Positions 8,071-16,257 of a stretch of 64,000 nt of DNA are shown piece after piece; the first letter of the stretch is position 1, and the number at the start of each line of letters is the position of its first letter. A program made the position numbers and the translations under genes. The stretch comes from Pyrinomonadaceae bacterium (GTDB lineage: Bacteria; Acidobacteriota; Blastocatellia; Pyrinomonadales; Pyrinomonadaceae). The notes under the pieces are model-generated. The model saw only the letters and a program-made list of their open reading frames with translations. It was not told the origin of the DNA and did not search any database. The stretch covers positions 1,364,001 to 1,428,000 of the forward strand of contig JANQRU010000004.1 in the NCBI GenBank assembly GCA_028284415.1, read 5' to 3'.

Positions 8071-9654
8071 CTAGAGCGTTTTCCCATCAAAATTAGCAAG
8101 TAAAACAACTATTTGATCAATTGTTCTAACGCGAAGACGGGAATTGGGAATGTTATTGGTCAAAACTGAGAAAACAAATTTTTCGCCTGATTTTGAAGTT
8201 ACATATCCTGTCAGAGCAGAAACTTGGTCAAGTGTACCTGTTTTTCCACGGGCATTTGCTTGGGCGGCAGTTCCTTTGAAACGTCTTCGCAAAGTTCCAT
8301 CAATACCTCCAACAGTCAGAGAATTTCGCCAAGCAACTGCATAACGGCTTCTGTCCATATATCGGTAAAGCATAGCCGAAGAATTTGGCGTGATCAGATT
8401 ATGCCGGGAAAGACCGCTGGCATCATATTGCACGATAGAATCTGCCGAAACACCTGCTTTTCCTAAAGTTTCTTGCACAGCTTCTTTACCTTTTTGCTCG
8501 CTTGTTTTTTCTGCATCTGTTCTGTTTCCAGACGTTTCTCCCATGGTCCGCAAAATTAATTCTGTGTAGAGGTTTTGGCTGGGTTTCATTGTCTTAGCAG
8601 CGATTAAACTGAGTGGTGGTGATTGCAGATTAGTTATCTCTACATAATTCTCAATCGGCAAACGGACGCCATTTCTTTCTTCTAAGTTGATAGCACGGGT
8701 TGTACCTCTGACAGTAACGCCTTTTAGCTGAAGGCGTTGTTTCAAAATATCTACGAACATCTGAGCAGGTCTTGTTACAGTAACAAATCCCGAATATCCG
8801 CGGTCATTTTCAGGCATCATACCTGAAATCTCCAAAACATTTTGTCCCAAAAGCTTTGTGACTTTAATCTTCCTTTTAGTTCCTCTTCGAGCAGTTTGTG
8901 ATTTATTAATCACTCTAAATAAGCGGTTGCTGGGCAGTATTTGAACGACAAGCGGAGAGCCAACCGTGCTTGGAAGAATTTTTAGATTGACGGCATTATC
9001 ATTAATTGTCAGAGAAGAAATTTCCGCACCGTAATACCATTGCAGGTCATCCCATTCCCAACCGAAAGGAATAGGTTTTGTGTTGTAGAAAGTTTCGTCG
9101 CCAATGATGCTTCCATTGATATTTTTAACGCCTGCTTGGACTATTTTGTCGGCTAGTTTGTCCATTGCACCATAATAATCATTTTCGACCTCGCTAAAAT
9201 TTGATGAAAAGCTTGGATCACCTCTTCCGTAAATGATCAAATCGCCTGTAATCGTACCGTTCGAATCAGGTTTTGAGTTGGCATAGACGCTTGTTACAAA
9301 ACGAAAATTTGGTGAGAGTTTATCAATGGCTGATGCCACGGTAAAACTCTTCATATTCGAGGCAGGCATAAAATAATTTTCCGCGTTTCTTTCATAGACG
9401 GTTCTGCCCGTCGTTAAAGACATAACTTTTACACCAACTTGTCCGCGACGCAAAAGAGGATTGGCAAGCGTCATGGCAATGCGTGATTGCAGATAAGAAA
9501 CAGTCTGAACTTGCGGAGTCGGTGATGCGTTTGGTGTTGGTGAAACAGTCGGTTGTGGGGTTGGTGTCTGGGCAATTAAATTAAAGCTGGCTGCCAAACA
9601 TATAGTTAAAATAAAAACGGCGGAAAATTTTGCGGTCAAAAGATTTTTTTTCAT
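8071..9654 (-). CDS. dacB: D-alanyl-D-alanine carboxypeptidase/endopeptidase, PBP4 type
   Basis: Class C low-molecular-weight PBP (peptidase S13) that trims or cuts peptidoglycan cross-links in the periplasm. ATG at 9654 gives a clean signal peptide (KKNLLTAKFSAVFILTICLAAS...AQ) followed by a Thr/Pro-rich linker; the ATG at 9690 would add 12 residues in front. The catalytic SxxK is SNMK (S99-K102), the SxN motif is in DASGLSRHN and the KTG triad in RGKTGTLDQ. The usual long insertion between SxxK and SxN is present. Length is typical. Convergent with the RRM gene. Confidence 0.9.
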   Translation of the reverse strand: MKKNLLTAKFSAVFILTICLAASFNLIAQTPTPQPTVSPTPNASPTPQVQTVSYLQSRIAMTLANPLLRRGQVGVKVMSLTTGRTVYERNAENYFMPASNMKSFTVASAIDKLSPNFRFVTSVYANSKPDSNGTITGDLIIYGRGDPSFSSNFSEVENDYYGAMDKLADKIVQAGVKNINGSIIGDETFYNTKPIPFGWEWDDLQWYYGAEISSLTINDNAVNLKILPSTVGSPLVVQILPSNRLFRVINKSQTARRGTKRKIKVTKLLGQNVLEISGMMPENDRGYSGFVTVTRPAQMFVDILKQRLQLKGVTVRGTTRAINLEERNGVRLPIENYVEITNLQSPPLSLIAAKTMKPSQNLYTELILRTMGETSGNRTDAEKTSEQKGKEAVQETLGKAGVSADSIVQYDASGLSRHNLITPNSSAMLYRYMDRSRYAVAWRNSLTVGGIDGTLRRRFKGTAAQANARGKTGTLDQVSALTGYVTSKSGEKFVFSVLTNNIPNSRLRVRTIDQIVVLLANFDGKTL

Positions 9655-9735
9655 CGGTTCTAATCTTACGGAAAAGTTTTTGAGAATCAATATTCGGAGA
9701 GCAAACAGTCAAAAATTCGATGTAAAATTAATAAA

Positions 9736-9769
9736 AAAGGCTGTTTAGCATTTTTGCCAAACAGCCTTT
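9736..9769 (-). terminator. Rho-independent terminator
   Basis: A 14-bp stem (AAAGGCTGTTTGGC with AAACAGCCTTT partner, one mismatch/wobble) with a 6-nt loop is followed on the minus strand by TTTTTTATTAATTTT. It terminates the gene ending at 9796 before dacB. Confidence 0.85.
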
Positions 9770-9795
9770 CAAAAACATTAGAATTGAAAATGTAA

Positions 9796-10839
9796 TTATT
9801 TCTTCCCAATAATTACATCTATATCAGCTTGCGGAACATTAAGATTGAGCGAAACTTCGTTTGATTGACGCGAAATTTCCATGTTCTTAACCATACGTGC
9901 GTAAACTTTTTTATCCGCACCTTTCATTCCTCCCAAGAGTCCTTTTCCAACCAACTGAAGTCCGAGCAGTGTCTCTTCGAGACCTTCTGCTTGTGTTGGT
10001 TGTTGTGTTCTCGCCATAAGCGAAAGTGATGTTGTATCACCATTGACATTCATGGAGCCTTGCATCTGGCGAATTGAATCAAGATTTGTTCCAATCTCGT
10101 CGTTATCCAAACCGACATATTGCGACATTCCTTTTGGAAGGTTCATACCAACATTGGCAATAGCATTCGGACTGCGGCTGAGTAAGCTCAAAACATCATT
10201 ACTGATTCTCGGTGAATTGCTGATAGTTTGTTTAACTCTTGAAACCGAACCAAAAGCAATCGTATTGCTGTCGTATGCTGTTAGAGCAACTTCTCTTGAA
10301 AGCTGTTTGAACATTTTGTCCAGAGCCTTATCGAACATCGAATTGCCTTTTTTATCTTTCGGCTTATTCTTTTCGATAATCTCTTGCGGGGAGAAAATAT
10401 AAATCGTGCGGTCGCCAACTTTTTCGGTTGTATAAGAACCATTTGAAGCTAATCTCGCAACGGCAATTAGGGCTTTTGAAGTGATCGTACCGCGTGCTAA
10501 TACGACCGGCTCCATTTCAATTTCCTTTTCTGAAACCTGTTTGCTTTTTATGCCAACGGCGACTTCGCTAAATTGTCTCATGTCCAATCCGGTTTCATCT
10601 TTTATTTTATTGATCGTGCCATTTACTTTATTAAGCATTGGCTGATTGGCGGACAAAATCTGCGGTAAAGCCTGATTTAGGAGTCTTCTTGAATCAAGCG
10701 TTGCTACACCATCTGATTCAGGTAATAGAACTGCTAATTGACTATTGGAACTTTTGGTATCTGTATCGGCGGAAACATATCCTATGCTACTTGCAACAAA
10801 GGCAAAAACAGCTAGAACAGCTAAAACTTTTTTTGTCAT
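9796..10839 (-). CDS. Exported protein of unknown function, 347 aa
   Basis: Residues 1-24 form a signal peptide (KKVLAVLAVFAFVASSIGYVSA). The mature part has a pattern seen in conserved Acidobacteriota secreted proteins: LLPESDGVATLDSRRLLNQALPQIL, EVAVGIKSKQ, TVYIFSPQEI-like strands, AYDSNTIAFGS and NIGMNLPKGMS. No catalytic motif is recognisable. It is followed by its own terminator, so it is probably monocistronic. Inferred envelope location only. Confidence 0.75.
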   Translation of the reverse strand: MTKKVLAVLAVFAFVASSIGYVSADTDTKSSNSQLAVLLPESDGVATLDSRRLLNQALPQILSANQPMLNKVNGTINKIKDETGLDMRQFSEVAVGIKSKQVSEKEIEMEPVVLARGTITSKALIAVARLASNGSYTTEKVGDRTIYIFSPQEIIEKNKPKDKKGNSMFDKALDKMFKQLSREVALTAYDSNTIAFGSVSRVKQTISNSPRISNDVLSLLSRSPNAIANVGMNLPKGMSQYVGLDNDEIGTNLDSIRQMQGSMNVNGDTTSLSLMARTQQPTQAEGLEETLLGLQLVGKGLLGGMKGADKKVYARMVKNMEISRQSNEVSLNLNVPQADIDVIIGKK

Positions 10840-10959
10840 TTAAAACCTCTTAACTCTATGATAGGGAAAATATTACACAACTTTAAAGATGATTCAAAAC
10901 ACCTAAAAAGTTGGCTTGTATTTTAATTGACGTGTTGAGAAGGGAAAGTGTTAACAACA

Positions 10960-11526
10960 TCAATCTTGTTTTTCTTCCGCGTCTTTCACAACCTCGAATT
11001 CAAAGTGTAATTCTTTGCCGCGAAATATAAAACTCAAGTAGTGCTCCCAGAATTTTCTTAAAAAACGGAATTTAGGGGTTTTTTGGTCGAGATTAACAAA
11101 AAACTCTATTCCCAATGCCCTCCACAAATTTGCAAGCGAAACATATGTTTTCAAAGGTTTTAATTTTACATCGGTATAGAAATCAAAAACTTGTCTTTCA
11201 GGCATAAAAGAATTAAAAGAATAAGAATTAAAATGATTTCGATGTGTCGGATCAGTTGCCCAGTCAGGGTTTGTATAATGTGGTGTTACAAGATTTATTT
11301 TTCCACCGTGTTTGGTTATTCGATAAAGCTCTTCAATAAAAGCCATCACATCGGGAACGTGTTCGATGGCGTGGCGTGAAACTACCAATTCAAATTCATT
11401 ATCTTCAAAAGGGTATGGCACTTTGCCAAGGTCATGTATAACATCGGCTCCCGTACGCGGATTATTGTCTAACCCAACTGCACCTTCAAATTTATTTGTT
11501 CCGCATCCAACGTCAAGAATTTTCAC
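10960..11526 (-). CDS. Class I SAM-dependent methyltransferase
   Basis: Begins directly with motif I, ILDVGCGTNKF (residues 3-13), then the acidic end of strand 2 (VGLDNNP) and a motif around DNEFELVVSRHAIEHVPD, as in Methyltransf_11-type enzymes. The C-terminal half (HRNHFNSYSFNSFMPE) is unlike textbook methylases and probably shapes the substrate site, which is unknown. 188 aa. Located 45 bp after the zinc-ribbon gene, on the same strand; likely co-transcribed. Confidence 0.85.
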   Translation of the reverse strand: MKILDVGCGTNKFEGAVGLDNNPRTGADVIHDLGKVPYPFEDNEFELVVSRHAIEHVPDVMAFIEELYRITKHGGKINLVTPHYTNPDWATDPTHRNHFNSYSFNSFMPERQVFDFYTDVKLKPLKTYVSLANLWRALGIEFFVNLDQKTPKFRFLRKFWEHYLSFIFRGKELHFEFEVVKDAEEKQD

Positions 11527-11571
11527 AGTTTATAAATGTTAATTGAAAAGCATTAATTAGCAAAAAAGACT

Positions 11572-11796
11572 CTACTTTATATTTTCTGTTGTCTGACAGT
11601 TTGGACAGACCAGAGTTTTTCGCTCTGAATCAAACCACTTTGCTAAAGCTTTATTGGAGAGCACAGGATTTTTGCTTTCAGCTTCGCCCTCTCTCATCAA
11701 ACGTGATTTTGGTTCTTCATCAGTTTTGAATTTCTCCGCACATTTCTTGCAAATCCACCCGAAACCCTCGTTGTAGAAATTATCCAAACTTTTCAT
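11572..11796 (-). CDS. Small zinc-ribbon-like protein, 74 aa
   Basis: Two CxxC knuckles: WICKKC (C16, C19) near the N-terminus and LVCPNC (C64, C67) at the C-terminus, spaced as in a zinc ribbon or rubredoxin-like fold. No other domain. Function unknown; it precedes the methyltransferase gene in the same direction, and a strong terminator (11824-11861) separates it from htrA upstream, so it has its own promoter. Confidence 0.7.
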   Translation of the reverse strand: MKSLDNFYNEGFGWICKKCAEKFKTDEEPKSRLMREGEAESKNPVLSNKALAKWFDSERKTLVCPNCQTTENIK

Positions 11797-11823
11797 AGTA
11801 AAAATGAAAATTTAGCACAAAAT

Positions 11824-11861
11824 AAAACGCAGAGAAAATAAACATTCTTTCTCTGCGTTTT
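11824..11861 (-). terminator. Rho-independent terminator after the htrA-like gene
   Basis: Arms AAAACGCAGAGAAA and TTTCTCTGCGTTTT pair over 14 bp with a 10-nt loop; the minus-strand transcript ends in TTTTATTTTG. Confidence 0.85.
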
Positions 11862-11885
11862 ACGGGTTAAATATATATTCAGTGT

Positions 11886-13085
11886 CTAGAAATTTCTACG
11901 CCGCGTTTGTCGGGTTTCCGGCATTGGCAAAAGTTTGACGGGGATGTTGATAGTTTCTCCATCACGGAAGACTCTTAATCTAACCATTTCGCCAATTTTC
12001 TTTTTATCTAGATAGCGATAAAGATCATCAATGTCGCCTAATGTAACGCCATCAATTGATTCGATTATGTCACCCAAGATAATGCCTTCTCTGTCTCTCG
12101 AAAGTCCTCGAAGACCTACACGATCAATAGAACTTCCCGGTATAACATTTCTAATAAGAAGTCCTTTTTGGACAGGTAGATCAACACCACGTTTATTTAA
12201 TTCTTCAACGCTTAAAAGGCTTGCACCAAGTTTCGGGCGATTTACTTTACCAAATTGAATCAGTTGTGGAATAACTCTTTTGGCAGTATTTACGGGAACT
12301 GCAAAACCGACACCTGCTGAAGCTCCTGAAGGAGACAAAATTTGGGAGTTGATTCCAATCATTCGCCCGAATTTGTCGAGTAATGGACCGCCTGAATTCC
12401 CTGGGTTGATCGAAGCATCCGTCTGGATTGCCGCATCGATCGGACGATTATTTTTAGCACGAATCGGACGCTCCAAGCCGGAGATTATTCCTGTTGTCAG
12501 AGTTCTATCCAATCCGAAAGGGTTCCCGATAGCTAAAACCTTTTGTCCAACTTGGAGTCTGTTTGAATCGCCAAGTGGAATTATGGTTAGACCTTCACGC
12601 GGCGGAGTTATTTTGATAACTGCCAAATCTGTATCGGGGTCACCACCGACATATTTTGCAGGATACATTTTTTCTCCACCCAAGCTGACAGTTAACTTTG
12701 AAGCTCCTTCAACAACGTGATAGTTCGTTAAGATATGTCCACGATTGTCAATCACAGAACCCGAGCCGTTTCCACTTTTACGTTCAAACTCTTCACCAAA
12801 AAAAGTTGAAACTCTGGAACTAGTAGTAATAAAAGCAACTCCCGGTGAAATTGCTTTGTAAACCTCTATACTGTTCTGTTCATCAGTGAGCGAGGTTGGA
12901 TTAGTGATGCCTTCGGCTGGCTTTTCTGCAAAGGCAATGTTTTGGTTTTTGTCGGTTTGAAAGGCACTACTCAAACCGCTGATATTATTAAAAAATATAA
13001 CTACTCCTACTGCCAAAAGGGCAGAAACGAAAGCTAATAAAACGATTTGTCTGCCTGATAATTGATAAACTGCTTTTTGACCCAT
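11886..13085 (-). CDS. HtrA/DegP-type serine protease with PDZ domain
   Basis: Envelope quality-control protease (S1C). An N-terminal signal anchor (residues 13-35, IVLLAFVSALLAVGVVIFF) holds it to the membrane. The catalytic triad is visible: H123 in LTNYHVV, D153 in DTDLAVI, S231 in INPGNSGGP. One PDZ domain fills about residues 285-385 (GLLIRNVIPGSSIDRVGL, GDIIESIDGV). 399 aa with a single PDZ matches DegS/HtrA-type enzymes rather than DegP with two. The C-terminus is basic (TRQTRRRNF). Confidence 0.92.
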   Translation of the reverse strand: MGQKAVYQLSGRQIVLLAFVSALLAVGVVIFFNNISGLSSAFQTDKNQNIAFAEKPAEGITNPTSLTDEQNSIEVYKAISPGVAFITTSSRVSTFFGEEFERKSGNGSGSVIDNRGHILTNYHVVEGASKLTVSLGGEKMYPAKYVGGDPDTDLAVIKITPPREGLTIIPLGDSNRLQVGQKVLAIGNPFGLDRTLTTGIISGLERPIRAKNNRPIDAAIQTDASINPGNSGGPLLDKFGRMIGINSQILSPSGASAGVGFAVPVNTAKRVIPQLIQFGKVNRPKLGASLLSVEELNKRGVDLPVQKGLLIRNVIPGSSIDRVGLRGLSRDREGIILGDIIESIDGVTLGDIDDLYRYLDKKKIGEMVRLRVFRDGETINIPVKLLPMPETRQTRRRNF

Positions 13086-13150
13086 AATTGCTTGTTCTCC
13101 CTTGTAAATATAAAAAAGTATGAGCTATTGTGATGCAATTTTCTTAAAAG

Positions 13151-13180
13151 TTAGTTGCCGTATAAAAAAACGGCGGCTAA
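13151..13180 (-). terminator. Terminator after the 13209-14153 gene
   Basis: TTAGCCGCCGT and ACGGCAACTAA form an imperfect stem with a T-rich loop, followed by CTTTT on the minus strand, just below the stop at 13209. Confidence 0.55.
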
Positions 13181-13208
13181 TGTTACTTTTTTTCTGACAG
13201 GTATTTTA

Positions 13209-14153
13209 TCAATTTTTCACTGTATTTGTTAAGTTTTTTGAAATATTCCAGACGACTTTATATCCTTTTGGCAATTTTGGAACTTTAACCCAAAGATCGT
13301 ATCTGCTCAAAGCACGACATTTCTCAATTCCCGGATCAATATAACTGACATCCAAAACATATTCTTTTTTTGAATTGTTTTGGATTATTTTGTGTTTGAG
13401 TCCTTTTGGATATCGACAATACCCAGATCTTATTTGCATTCCAATATACGAAAACTTATCAAAATCTAAATTTTCTGCATTTTTCACACAATTTGGCATT
13501 TGAGCATCCTTGCGTATTTTCTTTAGATAATCTTCCTTAGTTTTTATAACAAACTGTTTCTGACGATACATCTGTATGCAGCCTTTCAAATCAACTTGCT
13601 CGGATTTAATATATTCAGTTATCGGTGGTTTATTAGAAATAGGTGTTTGCAGGACGGAAATGAATGAATCATTTTCTTTTTCTCTTGTGGTATCAAGTTT
13701 CAATTCTTTTAGTTCAACTTTATAATCTTCTGGAATTTTATTAATCACAATCCAACCTTGATAAAGACTGCCAGCCCGACATCTGCCCCAGTAGTTTTTA
13801 ACTTGAACGTTGTAAGTTTTTGTCTTTTCGTTGCGAAACACTTTTTGTTTCACACGCATAAAACAATCGCCACCAACTTGATAGTTTATAAGTGTGTGCT
13901 TTGAAAAATCCACTTCCAGTAGTTTCAAAGGTGAGCATTTTTTGTTATCTAAGAGTTTTTCAAATTCTTGCTTAGTAACAATTAAGTTCTTTGTTGAATA
14001 ACAGCGAAAACGCTTAGCACCAATTTTTGCAACTATCGGAATCTCTGTTCCTAAATCGTTTGGAAATTCAATTTGTTGAGCAAATGAATCAAAGACTAAA
14101 CAAACTGTGAAAATAAAAATAAGCGATAGCATTTCAGGGGTTTTAGTGAACAT
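13209..14153 (-). CDS. Exported protein of unknown function with two related halves
   Basis: Signal peptide at the N-terminus (LSLIFIFTVCLVFDSFAQ); the true start may be the ATG seven codons in. The mature protein appears to hold two related repeats: each has an early Cys, a 'F-x-K/Y-IGMQIRSG' or 'TLINYQVGG' strand pair with Cys (GDCFMR; SGYCRYP), and ends in a CRxxSxY-WxxxxKxPxxYKV segment (CRAGSLYQGWIVINKIPEDYKV; CRALSRYDLWVKVPKLPKGYKV). Probably disulfide-stabilised extracytoplasmic domains. No known family recognised. It lies 15 bp after hemW on the same strand, so likely in one transcript. Confidence 0.7.
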   Translation of the reverse strand: MFTKTPEMLSLIFIFTVCLVFDSFAQQIEFPNDLGTEIPIVAKIGAKRFRCYSTKNLIVTKQEFEKLLDNKKCSPLKLLEVDFSKHTLINYQVGGDCFMRVKQKVFRNEKTKTYNVQVKNYWGRCRAGSLYQGWIVINKIPEDYKVELKELKLDTTREKENDSFISVLQTPISNKPPITEYIKSEQVDLKGCIQMYRQKQFVIKTKEDYLKKIRKDAQMPNCVKNAENLDFDKFSYIGMQIRSGYCRYPKGLKHKIIQNNSKKEYVLDVSYIDPGIEKCRALSRYDLWVKVPKLPKGYKVVWNISKNLTNTVKN

Positions 14154-14168
14154 ATTTCTTCAAGATAA

Positions 14169-15302
14169 TTAAACAAAAGTTGCAAAGACTTCATTTGAAT
14201 AAAGTCTTCCTTTTCTCGTTAGTCGTAATGTTTCATTTTCTACTTCGATCAAGCCTAAATTCTTGAGATTCCTCAGGTCTTCGTTATATTCAATCATCAA
14301 ATCTCTACCGAATCTTTTTCTATATTCAGTTAAATTTAAGCCTTTCATCAGACGTAAACTTAGAAACCCGAACTCAATTGAAAGTTGCTCTTTGCTTAAA
14401 TTCTCTCTCTCAACTATCGGCGATTTTCCATTTTGGATTATCGATATGTATTTGTCAGTATCACGTTCATTTGACCAACGCTTGTTGATCCCGTTAAAGG
14501 AATGAGCTGAAACTCCAAAACCAATAACGGCTTCGAATAACCAATATTTATTGTTGTGTTTTGATTCAAAACCGGGTTTGGCAAAACTCGAAATTTCATA
14601 CTGCTCAAAGCCATTTCCCGTAACCATTTCAACCAGCATTTCATACATATCGCCTGCCAGATCTTCATCGGGCATTGGTTGACGCTTTGAGTGAATTTGG
14701 TTTGCCAAGGGCGTTCCCTCGGTGATCTCAAGCAAATAAAGCGAGAGATGTTCGGGGTTCATTTTCAGTGCTTCATCCAGATTTTTTTTCCAGTCCTTCA
14801 ATGTTTGATCTGGCAAACCACCGATTAGATCGAATGAGATATTTTCAAACCCGCTCGAACGCAAAAGTTTAAACGTCTGCCTTGCATCGTTTGCATCATG
14901 TCCGCGTGCGAGAATTTTCAAAGCTCGATCATTAAATGTCTGCACACCAAAACTCGCTCTATTGACGCCCAAAGACTTAAAATCTTTCAATTTTGAAAGC
15001 GAAACCGTCGCTGGATTCATCTCCAACGTAAATTCAGCTTTTTCTTGAATTGAGAATTTCTTGTGTAGTGCATCAAGAACCTTTTCAAGCTGTTTCGCCG
15101 AAAGAAGCGATGGTGTCCCGCCACCAAAATAAATTGTTTCAACCGAATCTTGAACCTCGGATTTTGAATTTTGAATTTCTGAACAAAGCGAAGAAATATA
15201 CGATTCAACTCTAGCCTCATCACGATAAACATCGGTCGCAAAATCACAATAAGAACAACGTGATTTGCAAAAGGGAATATGTATGTAAATTCCAATAGAC
15301 AT
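14169..15302 (-). CDS. hemW: HemW-type radical SAM protein (heme chaperone)
   Basis: Radical SAM protein of the HemW/HemN-like family; HemW proteins bind heme and SAM/4Fe-4S rather than oxidising coproporphyrinogen. The cluster motif is CKSRCSYC (C12, C16, C19) preceded by GIYIHIPF; glycine-rich SAM motif ETIYFGGGTPSLL; SFDLIGGLPDQT and GFGVSAHSF are family markers. The start is set at MSIGIYIHIP (15302); an upstream ATG at 15317 adds five residues. No Shine-Dalgarno precedes either, because a hairpin with a T-run abuts the start. Confidence 0.9.
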   Translation of the reverse strand: MSIGIYIHIPFCKSRCSYCDFATDVYRDEARVESYISSLCSEIQNSKSEVQDSVETIYFGGGTPSLLSAKQLEKVLDALHKKFSIQEKAEFTLEMNPATVSLSKLKDFKSLGVNRASFGVQTFNDRALKILARGHDANDARQTFKLLRSSGFENISFDLIGGLPDQTLKDWKKNLDEALKMNPEHLSLYLLEITEGTPLANQIHSKRQPMPDEDLAGDMYEMLVEMVTGNGFEQYEISSFAKPGFESKHNNKYWLFEAVIGFGVSAHSFNGINKRWSNERDTDKYISIIQNGKSPIVERENLSKEQLSIEFGFLSLRLMKGLNLTEYRKRFGRDLMIEYNEDLRNLKNLGLIEVENETLRLTRKGRLYSNEVFATFV

Positions 15303-15307
15303 AAAAA

Positions 15308-15343
15308 AATGAATCAAGATAATTTTAATTTTCCCGATTCATT
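15308..15343 (-). terminator. Hairpin with T-run directly before hemW
   Basis: AATGAATC and GATTCATT pair across a 20-nt loop and are followed by seven Ts and then the hemW ATG on the minus strand. It could terminate the 15376-15900 gene or act as an attenuator/leader for hemW. Confidence 0.4.
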
Positions 15344-15375
15344 CGTGCAATGTGAATTAATGTTTAGTGAAAACC

Positions 15376-15900
15376 CTATAAATAATAACCGCCGAGCTGT
15401 GTTGCATTAGGGTTCGCTAAACATCTCGTCATACGATTTTTCCAGATTCTTTGATAATGAGCTTGTGTTCCATGTCTGGTATCAATGTCATATCGTTGCT
15501 GTAGTAAGCCTGTTCTTGTTGTAAAATGCAACCGAACTGCATTTTGTAAAAGTGTGATTAGCTCAGCCGCAGTATTTTTTCTAGCCCTTTCCATCTCTTT
15601 TGCTAAAACTCTCGCCGTAATAGTTCCCACATCGTAATGCCATTGCTCATGGGAAAGTAAAGCCGCAGTTTGAGCCACACCTGACCAAACTCGTGCGTTC
15701 GGTGTGATCGTAATTGTCATCGGATCAGCAAACCCGATTTTGCTCCCATAATTTTTTGGGGGAAGATTCGGAATGTTGTAATTAAATGCTGTATAAGCAT
15801 CTACCAAGGTTCCATCTGCCGGATCCAGAATCTTATTTGGTACGACCGTAAAATTCGCCCAAGTTAAATTGACAGGATTAGCCTGAACAGTAATTGCCAT
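15376..15900 (-). CDS. Putative zinc metallopeptidase, DUF922-like
   Basis: The motif LLSHEQWHYDVG (H84, E85, H88) is an HExxH zinc site in the context of DUF922-type proteins, where HEQxHxD is followed by an ARxL helix (here GTITARVLAKEM). Preceded by strands of the type LTWANFTVVPN...FNYNIPNLP. No signal peptide is obvious, so it is probably cytosolic or exported by a non-classical route. 174 aa. Substrate unknown. Good Shine-Dalgarno (AAAGGAGGCG) before the ATG. Confidence 0.7.
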   Translation of the reverse strand: MAITVQANPVNLTWANFTVVPNKILDPADGTLVDAYTAFNYNIPNLPPKNYGSKIGFADPMTITITPNARVWSGVAQTAALLSHEQWHYDVGTITARVLAKEMERARKNTAAELITLLQNAVRLHFTTRTGLLQQRYDIDTRHGTQAHYQRIWKNRMTRCLANPNATQLGGYYL

Positions 15901-16056
15901 AAATACGCCTCCTTTATTGTCGGAAATCTTTATTCATAAAAATTTCTCTATGATCATTGACGTATTGATTGATCCAAAATTGCTTAACTCCAATAAAAAA
16001 GCTTGTTTTGCTTATGACACCGTGTTGTAATAAATGCAAATTCTCAGGAGGTTTGA

Positions 16057-16257
16057 AAATTTGAAGAATCAACTAATTATCATCGAAGCGTACGAGCCTT
16101 CATGGTTGATTTGATTTATTTTGGTGAGGAAAAAAGGGCTTGGGAAATTTTTGACAAATATTATCCAAAAGATTACCAAAAAGAAGAAAACCGAAAAGAA
16201 ATAAAAAGCATTTTGCGTCAATCAAAATTCTATCAGGCTTTGAAAAGAAGTAATTAA
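16057..16257 (+). pseudogene. C-terminal relic of a paralogue of the 4999-5973 protein
   Basis: The frame from 16057 to TAA at 16257 reads EESTNYHRS...VDLIYFGEEKRAWEIFDKYYP...ILRQSKFYQAL, which follows the C-terminus of the 4999-5973 product (IEEKYIIRN...LIYVGKKQEGWDFFEANY...LKTCPFYKML). The frame is closed upstream by TGA at 16054, and nothing of the remaining ~260 residues is visible. It overlaps the purL stop on the opposite strand. Confidence 0.6.
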
